Assembly (NCBI RefSeq): GCF_000819565.1
Contig: NZ_CP004393.1
Coordinates: forward strand, 1-64,000
Direction of reading: 5' to 3'
DNA length: 64,000 nt
Source of the DNA: Celeribacter indicus
GTDB taxonomy: Bacteria; Pseudomonadota; Alphaproteobacteria; Rhodobacterales; Rhodobacteraceae
Below are positions 13,734 to 22,186 of this stretch, in pieces. Made by a program: the position numbers and the translations under genes. Each line of letters opens with the position of its first letter. Position 1 is the first letter of the stretch. The notes beneath the pieces were generated by a model. The model was not told where the DNA came from. It saw nothing but the letters and a program-made list of their open reading frames with translations, and did no database searches.

Positions 13734-14735
13734 TCACTCCCTTTGCTGGTCCGCCACAAGATGTCGCGCGAGCGTCATGAATAGGGCGGCGTCCATCTCC
13801 TCGCGCGTGACGCGGCCGGCGAGCGCCGCGCTGATCTCCGGCATGCGGAACCGCGGCTGCACCGGGCGCACAGTCCTCTCGAGCGCCCGGTTGAGCGGTT
13901 CGTAATGCGCCGCGATCCGCGCGATCTCCGCCTCGGTGAAAAGTGTCGTGCGCCGTGCCGGCCCGAACCGGCCCTCGACGGAGAGGCGCGCCGCGCGCAG
14001 CAGCCATGGCGGCGCCTTGCGCTCCGTCGCGACGAGATTGGCGCAGAGCGTCGCGAGCGGTTCCGGCGACATGTTGGAATTCTGCGCGCCGAAGGGCAGG
14101 AGGTCCGCGGGATCGACCCCCTGCGCGACCTCCTCCAGAACCGCGCCGAGGATGCCATGCGCATGGCCGCATGCCCGTTCGTAGCTCAGCAGGCGGATTT
14201 CCCCCGGATCGAAACCGCTGTAGAGATGCTTCAGGAGGCGGCGATAATCGGTGAACAGCCCCTCGACCAGATCGTTTTCCAGCGTTCTGGCGAGATAGGG
14301 TTCGATCGGGCCGGGATTGCGGTCCTCCGAGACCTGCTGGTACACGGACTGGATGAAGGCCGCCTGATTACGCAGGACGCAAATCACCCGCACCTCGTCG
14401 AAATGCGACACCATCCTGCGCAGATGCGCCATGTCGACGCGATGCGGAGCCCAGCGGGAAAATTCCTCCGAACTGACGAAGATCGTATCGCTTTCCCGGA
14501 TCTTCCGGTCCGGGCAATGCTGCAACCTTGCCCAGGCGCGGGCCGGGTCCCGATAGGCGTAGGTCCGGTTCAGCGGAATCCAGGCGGAGGCGAGTCCGTG
14601 ATGCCCCCGTTGCGCCCCGATCGCGGGATAAAGGAGACCGTGGCGGCGCAGCAGGCGGCGGTTCTTGTGAAACGTGTCCTGGATATGCGTCGTCGCGGTC
14701 TTGTGCGTGCCGATATGGAGGATGAGGCGGGGCAT
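13734..14735 (-). CDS. Sulfotransferase family protein (second copy)
   Basis: 333 residues. The N-terminal HIGTHKTATTHIQDTF matches the PAPS 5'-phosphosulfate loop, with Ala where the neighbouring paralogue has Gly. Later segments such as DTIFVSSEEFSRW and VICVLRNQAAFIQSVYQQ mirror the neighbour's LILSGEPFSRL and LVYVVRDQVGLIQSVWQQ. Its ATG directly follows the TGA of the upstream RgpF/WbsX-type gene with no bases between, so the genes form a tightly coupled minus-strand operon. The acceptor is unknown. Confidence 0.85.
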   Translation of the reverse strand: MPRLILHIGTHKTATTHIQDTFHKNRRLLRRHGLLYPAIGAQRGHHGLASAWIPLNRTYAYRDPARAWARLQHCPDRKIRESDTIFVSSEEFSRWAPHRVDMAHLRRMVSHFDEVRVICVLRNQAAFIQSVYQQVSEDRNPGPIEPYLARTLENDLVEGLFTDYRRLLKHLYSGFDPGEIRLLSYERACGHAHGILGAVLEEVAQGVDPADLLPFGAQNSNMSPEPLATLCANLVATERKAPPWLLRAARLSVEGRFGPARRTTLFTEAEIARIAAHYEPLNRALERTVRPVQPRFRMPEISAALAGRVTREEMDAALFMTLARHLVADQQRE

Positions 14736-16961
14736 TCAGGAGCCGGCGCTTTCCGGCGCCGCGCAGAATTCCGCCAGCACCTCGAGAGCCGATGATCCAT
14801 ATTGCTGGCACGGCTCCAGCATCGCCTTTTCCGCCCACTCGTTCCAGGCGTTGATCCAGAGCTCGCCTCGGTAGGATCGCGTCAGGCGGGTCCGCGAGAG
14901 CGCGCTCAGCCAGGCCCGGAAGGTGCCGGGATTCGCGCCGTAGGCGATATGGGCCGCTGTCCCGCGGCGGGCGGTGTTGTCCCAGGACGGCATGACCCCG
15001 GCGATCGTGTTCCGTGGCAGCGCCTTCATGTAATCCGCGGAGACCGAGCGCCGCGCGACACTCGTATAATCATAGGCGAGCCCCCGGAAACCGGGCGTCA
15101 CCGCGGCGTGCATCCGGTTGCCGCCGGGACCGCCGCAGAGATAGGCCTCGCGCCCGACCAGCCCGTGCGGCGGCATTTCGACCCAGAAGTCGAACAGCCC
15201 CTCGGGCACCGGGCTTTCCCCTTCCACGTGGAACAGCACCGCGCCGAGTTCCACCTCACCGAGACCCTCCTCGCGCCAGGTTCGGCGCATCTCCTCCACG
15301 GCTGCCTCCGGCCGGGGCATGTCGTCCGGCCTGTAGATCACGAACCGCGGCCGCGTCCCGTCGACCCGCTGGTATCGCGGATCGTGCATGTATCTGGCCA
15401 CGTCGCGGGCGCAGGCGGCGGCAAAGCCTGGCGCATAGCTCTGCGGCATCAGCACTTCGCCGCTCAGCCCGTCCCAGTTGCGCCGCCAGCTCTCGTTTGC
15501 CCAGCACAGGTAGAAGGGAAAGTCGATCTCCGGGCGTTCGAGGAGCCGGTCGAGCGGCTGTTCGAGCAATCTGCGGCCGTCAAACCAGTAATGGTAGACG
15601 CAGAACGCGTCGATGCCGGCAGAGGCCGCCATCCTGGCCTGTTCCGCCATCACCTCGGTCACGCGCAGGTCGTAGAAACCCAGGTCGGTCGGCAGGACCG
15701 GCTGCCTGTGGCCGCGAAAGTTGGGCCTGCCGCGTGCCACACCGCTCCATTCGGTAAATCCCTTCCCCCACCACAGATCGTTTTCCGCAACCGGGTGGAA
15801 TTGCGGCAGGTAGAAGGCAGTGACGAAAGCGGGACGTGGCGGGGGCGGGGCGATCTCCTGCGTGTCGAGTTCGCTCGCCTGGAGAATGCTCAGCCCGGCG
15901 GCCCGGCACATGTATCCCAGCGCCCGCTCGACCGCATGCGCGGTGGTCCCGTCGAGCTGTTGCGCCTCCGGCTCGAAATCCGCGGGGCCGAGTTCGAGTC
16001 CCTTGAGAAGGCGGAGCACGGTCGGCTTGAGCCAGTAGATCGAACCGGCGGGAAAGGCGAGGGTCCGGACGTCCATGGGCACCTCGATCCGGTCGAGCAG
16101 GGATCTCGTCCGTTCGACATTGGAGCCCCACCATTGCGCGCCGCCGAAGCGTTGCCCGTCCGCGACCCAGAAGCCGGTGTCCATGGCCCGCACGAACCGC
16201 TCGAGACGCCGCCGCGTCCGAACAGGATCGCCGAGGATACCGGAAATCAGGGCCTGCCGCCATGTGTCGCCGTCGACGCGGTGGGGGCTCTTCTTCGTAT
16301 GCAGCTTGCAGATCGCCTCGTATCCGTCGAGCAGCCCGGCATTCGCGAAATGCAGGAACGGATAGATGTCGCGGCCGTGATTGGGCACCGCATGCACCGT
16401 CGCCTCAGGAAACCGCGCCAGCACGAGATCGCGGGGATCGGTCTCGTGAGATTTGAGTTTCACATAGGAGACGAAGAGATCGAAGGCGAATCGCTGGCGG
16501 GCGAGATGGGCGGCGATTTCCTCCCACATCTCGATGTAGAAAAGATGCACCACGACCGCGAAACGCGCCTTTGGCCGTTCGGGATCGACACGCAGGACCG
16601 GAAACTCCGCCCCGGCTTCGATCTCCGCGGAGGCCAGGTCGCAGGTCACGCGGCATTCGTGCCGGCCCGACCGGATGTAATGTCGGAACGGCCGCTCCCG
16701 CGCCCGTGCGACGTCCGGATTGTGCTTGAGATAGGCCGCCGGGGAGAAGGCCCCGTTCGGCCGCAGCCCCAGCGGCTCCCCGTAGATCACGTAATGCCGC
16801 TCCGGGTCCATCTTGTAGAGCCTGTGCAGCCTCGGGAGTGTCCCGGTGTAGAAGGCGCGGTCGAAAAGCCCGCTGGCGCGCAACTCGCGGGCATAGGCGC
16901 GTTCTTCGGAGGTTGCGATCACGAAGCGAAGGGCGTTTTTCATCCGTTGGGCGGGTCTCAT
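14736..16961 (-). CDS. RgpF-like / WbsX-like polysaccharide biosynthesis protein
   Basis: 741 residues. Residues about 135-340 resemble the rhamnan synthesis F (RgpF) domain (VVVHLFYIEMWEEIAAHL, PNHGRDIYPFL, KLHTKKSPH). Residues about 380-710 resemble the WbsX family (AFYLPQFHPVAENDLWWGKG, CVYHYWFDGRRLLEQPLD, CWANESWRRNWDG). Proteins joining these two are found in O-antigen and capsule loci and are thought to handle glycan chains. An ATG at 16943 is an alternative start. It is the first gene of the minus-strand run that continues into the two sulfotransferases, and lies just downstream of the KpsM-like permease. Confidence 0.85.
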   Translation of the reverse strand: MRPAQRMKNALRFVIATSEERAYARELRASGLFDRAFYTGTLPRLHRLYKMDPERHYVIYGEPLGLRPNGAFSPAAYLKHNPDVARARERPFRHYIRSGRHECRVTCDLASAEIEAGAEFPVLRVDPERPKARFAVVVHLFYIEMWEEIAAHLARQRFAFDLFVSYVKLKSHETDPRDLVLARFPEATVHAVPNHGRDIYPFLHFANAGLLDGYEAICKLHTKKSPHRVDGDTWRQALISGILGDPVRTRRRLERFVRAMDTGFWVADGQRFGGAQWWGSNVERTRSLLDRIEVPMDVRTLAFPAGSIYWLKPTVLRLLKGLELGPADFEPEAQQLDGTTAHAVERALGYMCRAAGLSILQASELDTQEIAPPPPRPAFVTAFYLPQFHPVAENDLWWGKGFTEWSGVARGRPNFRGHRQPVLPTDLGFYDLRVTEVMAEQARMAASAGIDAFCVYHYWFDGRRLLEQPLDRLLERPEIDFPFYLCWANESWRRNWDGLSGEVLMPQSYAPGFAAACARDVARYMHDPRYQRVDGTRPRFVIYRPDDMPRPEAAVEEMRRTWREEGLGEVELGAVLFHVEGESPVPEGLFDFWVEMPPHGLVGREAYLCGGPGGNRMHAAVTPGFRGLAYDYTSVARRSVSADYMKALPRNTIAGVMPSWDNTARRGTAAHIAYGANPGTFRAWLSALSRTRLTRSYRGELWINAWNEWAEKAMLEPCQQYGSSALEVLAEFCAAPESAGS

Positions 16962-17002
16962 GGAAAGCCGGTCTCCTGAAATATGGGCTGCCGCGTCCTG
17001 AT

Positions 17003-17818
17003 TCAGCGCAGCAGCAGGCTCTTGTAGTTTCGGCTCAGAAGCAGGAAGCCGAGCACGCCCAGCCCCAGGGACAGGAACAGGACGAAGCCCGGCAGGGCCG
17101 CGGGCGCGTCATAGGTGGCGTAGATGCCCGTGCGGAACACGGCGACGATGCTGCACAGCGGGTTGAACATGAGGAGGCTCCGGACCTGTTCCGGAAGGCT
17201 CTCCGGCAGGAAGATCACGCCGGAGACGATCAGGAGCGGGCGCGTCAGGATCGACCAGAGGGTTTCCCAGATTGGCGCGGCGAGAAACAGGTAGCAGTTC
17301 ACGACGCCCACCGCACAGCCAAAGGCGACCGCCATCGCCATGCCGAGCATCAGGCCGGACCAGTCGAGGATGAGCGGGATGTCCCAGATGCTGACGATCA
17401 TGACGAGGACCAGAACGGTGACGAGCCCCTGGGTGACCAGATTGAGCACGAGCCGGGCCGCCAGCGCATCCACGAAGGAGATCGCCGGATAGTGCAGCAG
17501 CGGGCGGGAGAACCGGACCGCCCGCGCCAGGTCGTTCGAGATCGCGAGGAAGACGGAAAACGGCAGGAAGCCCGTGGCATGGAAGAGCGGAAAGCTGGTG
17601 CCGAGGGCCGGGTGGCGCGCGATCATGGAGAAGACCAGCGTCAGGAAACCGATCGCGGCGATCGGTTCGGCCACGGTCCAGAGATAGCCGCCGAAGACCC
17701 GCGAATACCGGGTTTCGACCTCCCGTAGGATCAGCGCGACAACGGTGCGCAGGAAGCGGGTGCCATGGGGCGCGGGTCTCTGCGGGAGCCGTATTCCGAT
17801 CGGCGCATTCTGCGACAT
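17003..17818 (-). CDS. kpsM: Capsule polysaccharide ABC transporter permease (KpsM-like)
   Basis: 271 residues, about six hydrophobic segments, of the ABC-2 polysaccharide-export permease family. REVETRYSRVFGGYLWTVAEP near residue 33 is the amphipathic entry segment typical of KpsM/Wzm proteins. The start ATG is preceded by AAAGGAAAG. It is divergent from the KpsE-like gene, with about 140 bp between them. Its partner ATPase is the interrupted kpsT beyond kpsE, so the exporter is probably non-functional unless another ATPase substitutes. Confidence 0.9.
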   Translation of the reverse strand: MSQNAPIGIRLPQRPAPHGTRFLRTVVALILREVETRYSRVFGGYLWTVAEPIAAIGFLTLVFSMIARHPALGTSFPLFHATGFLPFSVFLAISNDLARAVRFSRPLLHYPAISFVDALAARLVLNLVTQGLVTVLVLVMIVSIWDIPLILDWSGLMLGMAMAVAFGCAVGVVNCYLFLAAPIWETLWSILTRPLLIVSGVIFLPESLPEQVRSLLMFNPLCSIVAVFRTGIYATYDAPAALPGFVLFLSLGLGVLGFLLLSRNYKSLLLR

Positions 17819-17958
17819 CGGTTCTTTCCTTTCGAATTCCTTTTGAGTCCGGTCGGCGGCGACGATGGTCCGGCGCCGAAAACCGTCCTGTCGCCACCAT
17901 TGCTTAAGAAAGTTGATGTTGAATGAACGCGGGCAGAGGGATGAAAGGAGATCGCGTC

Positions 17959-19170
17959 ATGAACGACGCCCGACAGAGACGTCCGTCCCGAGCCGCCGCT
18001 CAGGCGCGGGCGGAGCGGAGCAGGAACATCTTTCTCGTCGAGGTGCCGCTCACCGCGCCGGAGGCGTTCATGCGCCCGCGCCACAAGGCGATTCTCGTCA
18101 GTTTCCTGCTTGCGGTGCTTCTGCCGGCGGCCGCCGCCGCGGCCTATCTCTGGCGGGCGGCTTCCGACCAGTATGTCTCGACCCTCGGTTTTTCCGTGCG
18201 GACGGAAACCGCCGCGCCGGCCGCGTCCCTGGTCTCCTCGCTCATCGGCGTGTCGTCGAACGGCGCGCGCGATGCAGATATCCTCTACAAATACCTGCGC
18301 AGCCGCGATCTCGTCGCCCGAATCGACGCGGAACTCGACCTGCGCGCGCTTTATACGAAGCCGCCTTCGGATCCGGTCTTCCGCTTGCGCGCGGGGGCGA
18401 CGATCGAGGATCTGACAAACTATTGGTCCCGCATGACGCAGGTGTCCTACGACGGCAATTCCGGCCTGATCGAAATGGATATCCGCAGTTTCGATCCCGG
18501 CGACAGCTACCGGATCGCCCGCGCCGTACTCGCCCTGTCGACGGAGAAGATCAACGACCTGTCCGATATCGCGCGGGAGGACACGGTGCGATTCGCCCGG
18601 CACGACATGGAGGCGGCGGCGGGACAGCTGAGGGAGGCGCGCAGGCGCCTGACCGGGTTTCGCGTGGAGAACCGGATGGTCGATCCCGACGCCGATATCC
18701 AGGGCCAGATGGGTTTGCTGAACGCGCTTCGGACGACCCTTGCCGAGGAGATGATTGCGAATAACCTGATCCGCACCTCCACCACGCGCGAGAACGATCC
18801 GCGGCTGGAACAATCGGAGCGGCGCATCGCGATCATCCGCGACCGGATCGAACAGGAGCGTGCCCATCTCGGCGCGGGGGCCGGGGAGGAAGGGCCGGGC
18901 TATTCGCGGATCGTGTCCGACTACGAAAGCCTTGTGGTGGACCGGGAATTCGCCGAACAGCGCTATCTGGCCGCGCGTGCGAACTACGATACCGCGCTTG
19001 CGGAGGCCGGGCGCCAGAGCCGTTATCTCGCAGTCTATGACGAGCCGGCCCTGGCCGAGGCCGCGACCCGGCCGCGCCGGCCGATTATCCTTGGCCTGAC
19101 GCTCCTGCTGCTCAGTGGCCTCTGGGGGCTCGGGCTTCTGATCTTCTACTCGATCAAGGACAGAAGATGA
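17959..19170 (+). CDS. kpsE: Capsule export inner-membrane protein (KpsE/CtrB-like)
   Basis: 403 residues from the ATG at 17959, which has an ideal AAAGGAGAT; two upstream in-frame starts lack one as good. A transmembrane segment is at about 43-64, followed by a long periplasmic region with coiled-coil-like helices and a second transmembrane segment near 374-397, with a short basic tail. This is the topology of the polysaccharide co-polymerase / export family (KpsE, BexC, CtrB). Its TGA overlaps the kpsT ATG by 4 bp, so kpsE and kpsT were an operon. Confidence 0.88.
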   Translation: MNDARQRRPSRAAAQARAERSRNIFLVEVPLTAPEAFMRPRHKAILVSFLLAVLLPAAAAAAYLWRAASDQYVSTLGFSVRTETAAPAASLVSSLIGVSSNGARDADILYKYLRSRDLVARIDAELDLRALYTKPPSDPVFRLRAGATIEDLTNYWSRMTQVSYDGNSGLIEMDIRSFDPGDSYRIARAVLALSTEKINDLSDIAREDTVRFARHDMEAAAGQLREARRRLTGFRVENRMVDPDADIQGQMGLLNALRTTLAEEMIANNLIRTSTTRENDPRLEQSERRIAIIRDRIEQERAHLGAGAGEEGPGYSRIVSDYESLVVDREFAEQRYLAARANYDTALAEAGRQSRYLAVYDEPALAEAATRPRRPIILGLTLLLLSGLWGLGLLIFYSIKDRR

Positions 19171-19297
19171 CGATCCGATTGCACAATGTCTCGATGTCCT
19201 TTCGGACCGGAACCCGGCGCAAGATCGTGGCGGACAGGCTCTCGATGGAGTTCCGGCCCCGGCAATGCGTCGCGATCCTGGGGCGGAACGGCGCCGG

Positions 19298-19305
19298 GAA
19301 ATCCA
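19298..19305 (+). repeat. IS256-family target duplication, left copy
   Basis: GAAATCCA, repeated exactly at 20635-20642 on the other side of the element. Its 8-bp length fits the IS256 family (8-9 bp). Confidence 0.9.
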
Positions 19306-20634
19306 GAGAGTGTCCGACCTTTTGTGTATGGCTGATCCGGTTCATGCTGCACCGAAAGGAAGCATGAATGACTATTTCGAAAGACATCTTGGACGAACTG
19401 CTTAAGGGTGTGGAGCGCCCTGAGGATCTGCTCGGCGATGCCGGGCTGATGAAAGAGCTGAAGATCAAGCTCATGGAACGAATGCTGGGCGCGGAGCTGA
19501 CGGCGCATCTTGGCTACGAGGAAGGCAAAGACGCTCCACCCGGCCAGACCAACCGCCGCAATGGCGCCTCGAGCAAGGTGCTGAAGAGCCAAGACGGCGA
19601 ACTGCCGCTGGCGGTGCCTCGCGACCGCGACAGCAGCTTCGAGCCCGAGCTGGTGAAGAAGGGCCAGACCCGGATCGACGGGATCGATGACAAGATCATC
19701 GGGCTTTATGCGGCCGGGCTGACGGTCCGGGACATCCAGGCTCACCTGCTTGATCTCTACGGCCTGAAGGTCTCGCCCGACCTGATCAGCCGCGTCACCG
19801 ATGCGGTGCTGGACGAGGTCAGGGAATGGCAGACCCGCGCGCTGGATCGGATGTATCCCATCGTGATCTTCGACGCTCTACGGGTGAAGATCCGTGACGC
19901 CGACAGCCGGACAGTGAAGAATAAGGCCGTCTACGTCGCCCTGGGCGTCACCCGTGATGGGAGCCGTGAGGTTCTGGGCCTGTGGACCGCCGAGAACGAG
20001 GGCGCCAAATTCTGGCTCTCGGTGATGAACGAGTTGAAGAACCGGGGCGTGCAGGACATCCTGATCGCGGTCGTGGACGGGCTGAAGGGCTTTCCTGAGG
20101 CCATCACCGCCGCGTTCCCGGACGCCATGGTCCAGACCTGCATCGTGCATCTGGTGCGCCATTCCCTGAATTTCTGCTCTTGGAAGGACCGCAAGGCCGT
20201 GGCTGCGGACCTACGCCGGATTTACAGTGCCCCGACCGCCGATATGGCCGAGGCCGAGCTCGATGCCTTCGAGGAGAAATGGGCCGGGAAATACGCCTCC
20301 ATCGCCCCGGCCTGGCGCCGGGCATGGCAGGAGGTGATCCCGTTCTTTGGTTTCGATCCCGCGATCCGGAAAATCATCTACACCACGAATGCCATAGAAA
20401 GCTTGAACCGCGTGATCCGGAAAACGATCAAGACGCGGGGCTCCTTCCCGACCGACGAGGCCGCAACCAAGTTGATCTATCTGGCAATCCGCAAATTCGA
20501 AAAGGATGGCCGAAATGTCCGGGAATGGTTTGCAGCCCGCAACCAGTTCGCCATAATGTTCGGCGAGCGCTTCGACGCTTGAGTATCTGAAACCGCATGG
20601 GCCGGGCCAGATACACATAGTTCATGACACTCCC
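19306..20634 (+). mobile_element. IS256-family insertion sequence in kpsT
   Basis: A 1329-bp element. The left end reads GAGAGTGTC and the right end, reversed, GGGAGTGTC; both are followed further in by a shared GTGTAT. It is flanked by the exact 8-bp duplication GAAATCCA. It carries one full-length mutator-type transposase read in the same direction as kpsT. Nothing looks decayed, which together with the perfect target duplication suggests a recent insertion. Confidence 0.93.
19368..20582 (+). CDS. IS256-family (mutator-type) transposase
   Basis: 404 residues, the family length. The DDE residues are visible in context: Asp in YPIVIFDALRVKI (about 169), Asp in IAVVDGLKGFPEA (about 235), and Glu in TTNAIESLNR (about 345). 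The C-terminal FEKDGRNVREWFAARNQF is characteristic of the family. It starts at the ATG immediately after the stop of the kpsT stub, with a GGAAGC site upstream. Confidence 0.96.
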   Translation: MTISKDILDELLKGVERPEDLLGDAGLMKELKIKLMERMLGAELTAHLGYEEGKDAPPGQTNRRNGASSKVLKSQDGELPLAVPRDRDSSFEPELVKKGQTRIDGIDDKIIGLYAAGLTVRDIQAHLLDLYGLKVSPDLISRVTDAVLDEVREWQTRALDRMYPIVIFDALRVKIRDADSRTVKNKAVYVALGVTRDGSREVLGLWTAENEGAKFWLSVMNELKNRGVQDILIAVVDGLKGFPEAITAAFPDAMVQTCIVHLVRHSLNFCSWKDRKAVAADLRRIYSAPTADMAEAELDAFEEKWAGKYASIAPAWRRAWQEVIPFFGFDPAIRKIIYTTNAIESLNRVIRKTIKTRGSFPTDEAATKLIYLAIRKFEKDGRNVREWFAARNQFAIMFGERFDA

Positions 20635-20642
20635 GAAATCCA
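20635..20642 (+). repeat. IS256-family target duplication, right copy
   Basis: Exact copy of GAAATCCA at 19298-19305; kpsT coding sequence resumes directly after it. Confidence 0.9.
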
Positions 20643-21175
20643 CCCTCCTCCAGATGATCGCCGGAATGATCCCACCGCAATCGGGCCGGATCGAGGTCAC
20701 GGGAACGGTGTCCTGGCCGGTCGGATTCGCGGGCTCCTTCCACCCCGATCTCACCGGCGCCCAGAACCTGCGCTTCGTGGCGCGGGTCTATGGCGTCGAC
20801 ACGCAGCACCTTGTCGATTTCGCCAGGGAAGTGTCCGGCCTCGGCGCCCATTTCGACGCGCCCTTCCGCAGCTATTCGGCCGGAATGCGCGCGCGCCTCG
20901 CCTTCGCCGCCTCGATGGGCATCGACTTCGACCATTACCTCTTCGACGAGGTGACATCGGTGGGCGACGCCGCCTTCCGGGAGAAGAGCGAGGCGGTGAT
21001 CCGCACGCGGCTGAAGAGGTCGGGCGCGATCCTCGTATCGCATTCCATGGGGCTGGTGCGAAGCCTCTGCGACGCAGCGGTCCTCCTCGAAGACGGCAAG
21101 GCGATGTGGTTCAACGACGTTGCGCGCGCGATCCGCCGCCATCAGTCGATGCTGGAGGCCTGACCGCGCCGCATG

Positions 21176-22084
21176 TCACTCCCGCCCCAGATGCCGCTCT
21201 CCCCGCGCCTTCGCCAGCGCGATCTGCCGCTGGCGCTCGCGGAACCGCTCCTTGCGAGCGGCATCGAATTCGTCCACGCAACGGGGACAGGAGACGCCTT
21301 CCTCGAAAGCGGGATGTGCCTTGTCCTCCGGCAGGATCGGGCGGCGGCAGGCGTGGCACAGTTCGTGCGGCCCCTCGGCAAGCCCGTGCCCGATCGACAC
21401 GCGCCCGTCGAAGACGAAGCAGTCGCCCTCCCAGAGGCTCTCCTCCTCGGGCATCTCCTCGAGATATTTCAGGATGCCGCCCTTGAGGTGATAGACCTCC
21501 TCCACACCCTGCCCGAGCAGGTAGTTCGTCGATTTCTCGCAGCGGATCCCGCCGGTGCAGAACATCGCGATCTTCTTGTTGTGGAAGCGGTCCCTGTTCC
21601 TTTCCCACCACTCCGGAAATTCGCGAAAGCTCCGGGTTTGCGGGTCGATCGCGCCACGGAACGTGCCGATCTCCACCTCGTAATCGTTGCGTGTGTCGAT
21701 GACCGCCACATCCCCGGAGGAGATCAGCGCATTCCATTCCTCCGGCGTACAATAATGTCCGACCCGCGCCTTCGGGTCGACATCCGGCTGGCCCATGGTG
21801 ACGATCTCGCGCTTGATCCGCACCTTCATCCGCGCAAAGGGCTGGTCTTGCGCGGTCGACAGCTTCACCTCGAGGCCGGCGCAGCCGGGAAGGGCGCGGA
21901 TATGGGAAAGCAGTTGCTCGATCGCCGCAGGCGTCGGCCCGGCCACCGTGCCGTTGATCCCCTCCTGCGCCAGAAGCAGCGTGCCCGTGATCCCTTCGCC
22001 ACGGCACAGATCCAGAAGCCCCTGCCGGAGCCCGGCGGGATCGTCGAAACGGGTGAAGTGATACAGGGCGCATACGGTAAACAT
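21176..22084 (-). CDS. trhO: tRNA uridine 34 hydroxylase (rhodanese family)
   Basis: 302 residues from the ATG at 22084, chosen because [10 protein letters not shown] matches the usual start of this family; an in-frame ATG 17 codons upstream has a site too close to it. TrhO makes 5-hydroxyuridine at position 34 of tRNA. It has an N-terminal UPF0176-type domain ([17 protein letters not shown]) and a rhodanese domain with the catalytic Cys in [12 protein letters not shown]. Cys pairs near the C-terminus (CHACRRPI and CPRCVDEF) look like a small zinc site. It converges on the kpsT remnant, 12 bp away. Confidence 0.93.
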   Translation of the reverse strand: MFTVCALYHFTRFDDPAGLRQGLLDLCRGEGITGTLLLAQEGINGTVAGPTPAAIEQLLSHIRALPGCAGLEVKLSTAQDQPFARMKVRIKREIVTMGQPDVDPKARVGHYCTPEEWNALISSGDVAVIDTRNDYEVEIGTFRGAIDPQTRSFREFPEWWERNRDRFHNKKIAMFCTGGIRCEKSTNYLLGQGVEEVYHLKGGILKYLEEMPEEESLWEGDCFVFDGRVSIGHGLAEGPHELCHACRRPILPEDKAHPAFEEGVSCPRCVDEFDAARKERFRERQRQIALAKARGERHLGRE

Positions 22085-22186
22085 AATGTGCTCGATACGC
22101 CTCGCCTCCCCGTCAGGCAAGGGCTTGAAAATCATCTTCCGGCGGCTTCTTTAGAGCCATCCCGTGACAAGACATGAGGTCCCGCG

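Larger units (their letters stand above)
19167..21163 (+). pseudogene. kpsT: Capsule export ATPase KpsT, interrupted by an IS256-family element
   Basis: ABC ATPase split at 19305 by a 1329-bp element. Removing the element and one copy of the 8-bp duplication joins 19167-19305 to 20643-21163, giving 660 bp, an open frame of 219 residues, the normal KpsT length. The break falls in the Walker A motif (GRNGAGKST, residues 39-47). The signature SYSAGMRARL and the Walker B-like region HYLFDEVTSVGD are intact in the C-terminal part. The N-terminal stub runs on into the element and stops at 19367. As it stands no normal KpsT can be made. Confidence 0.95.
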
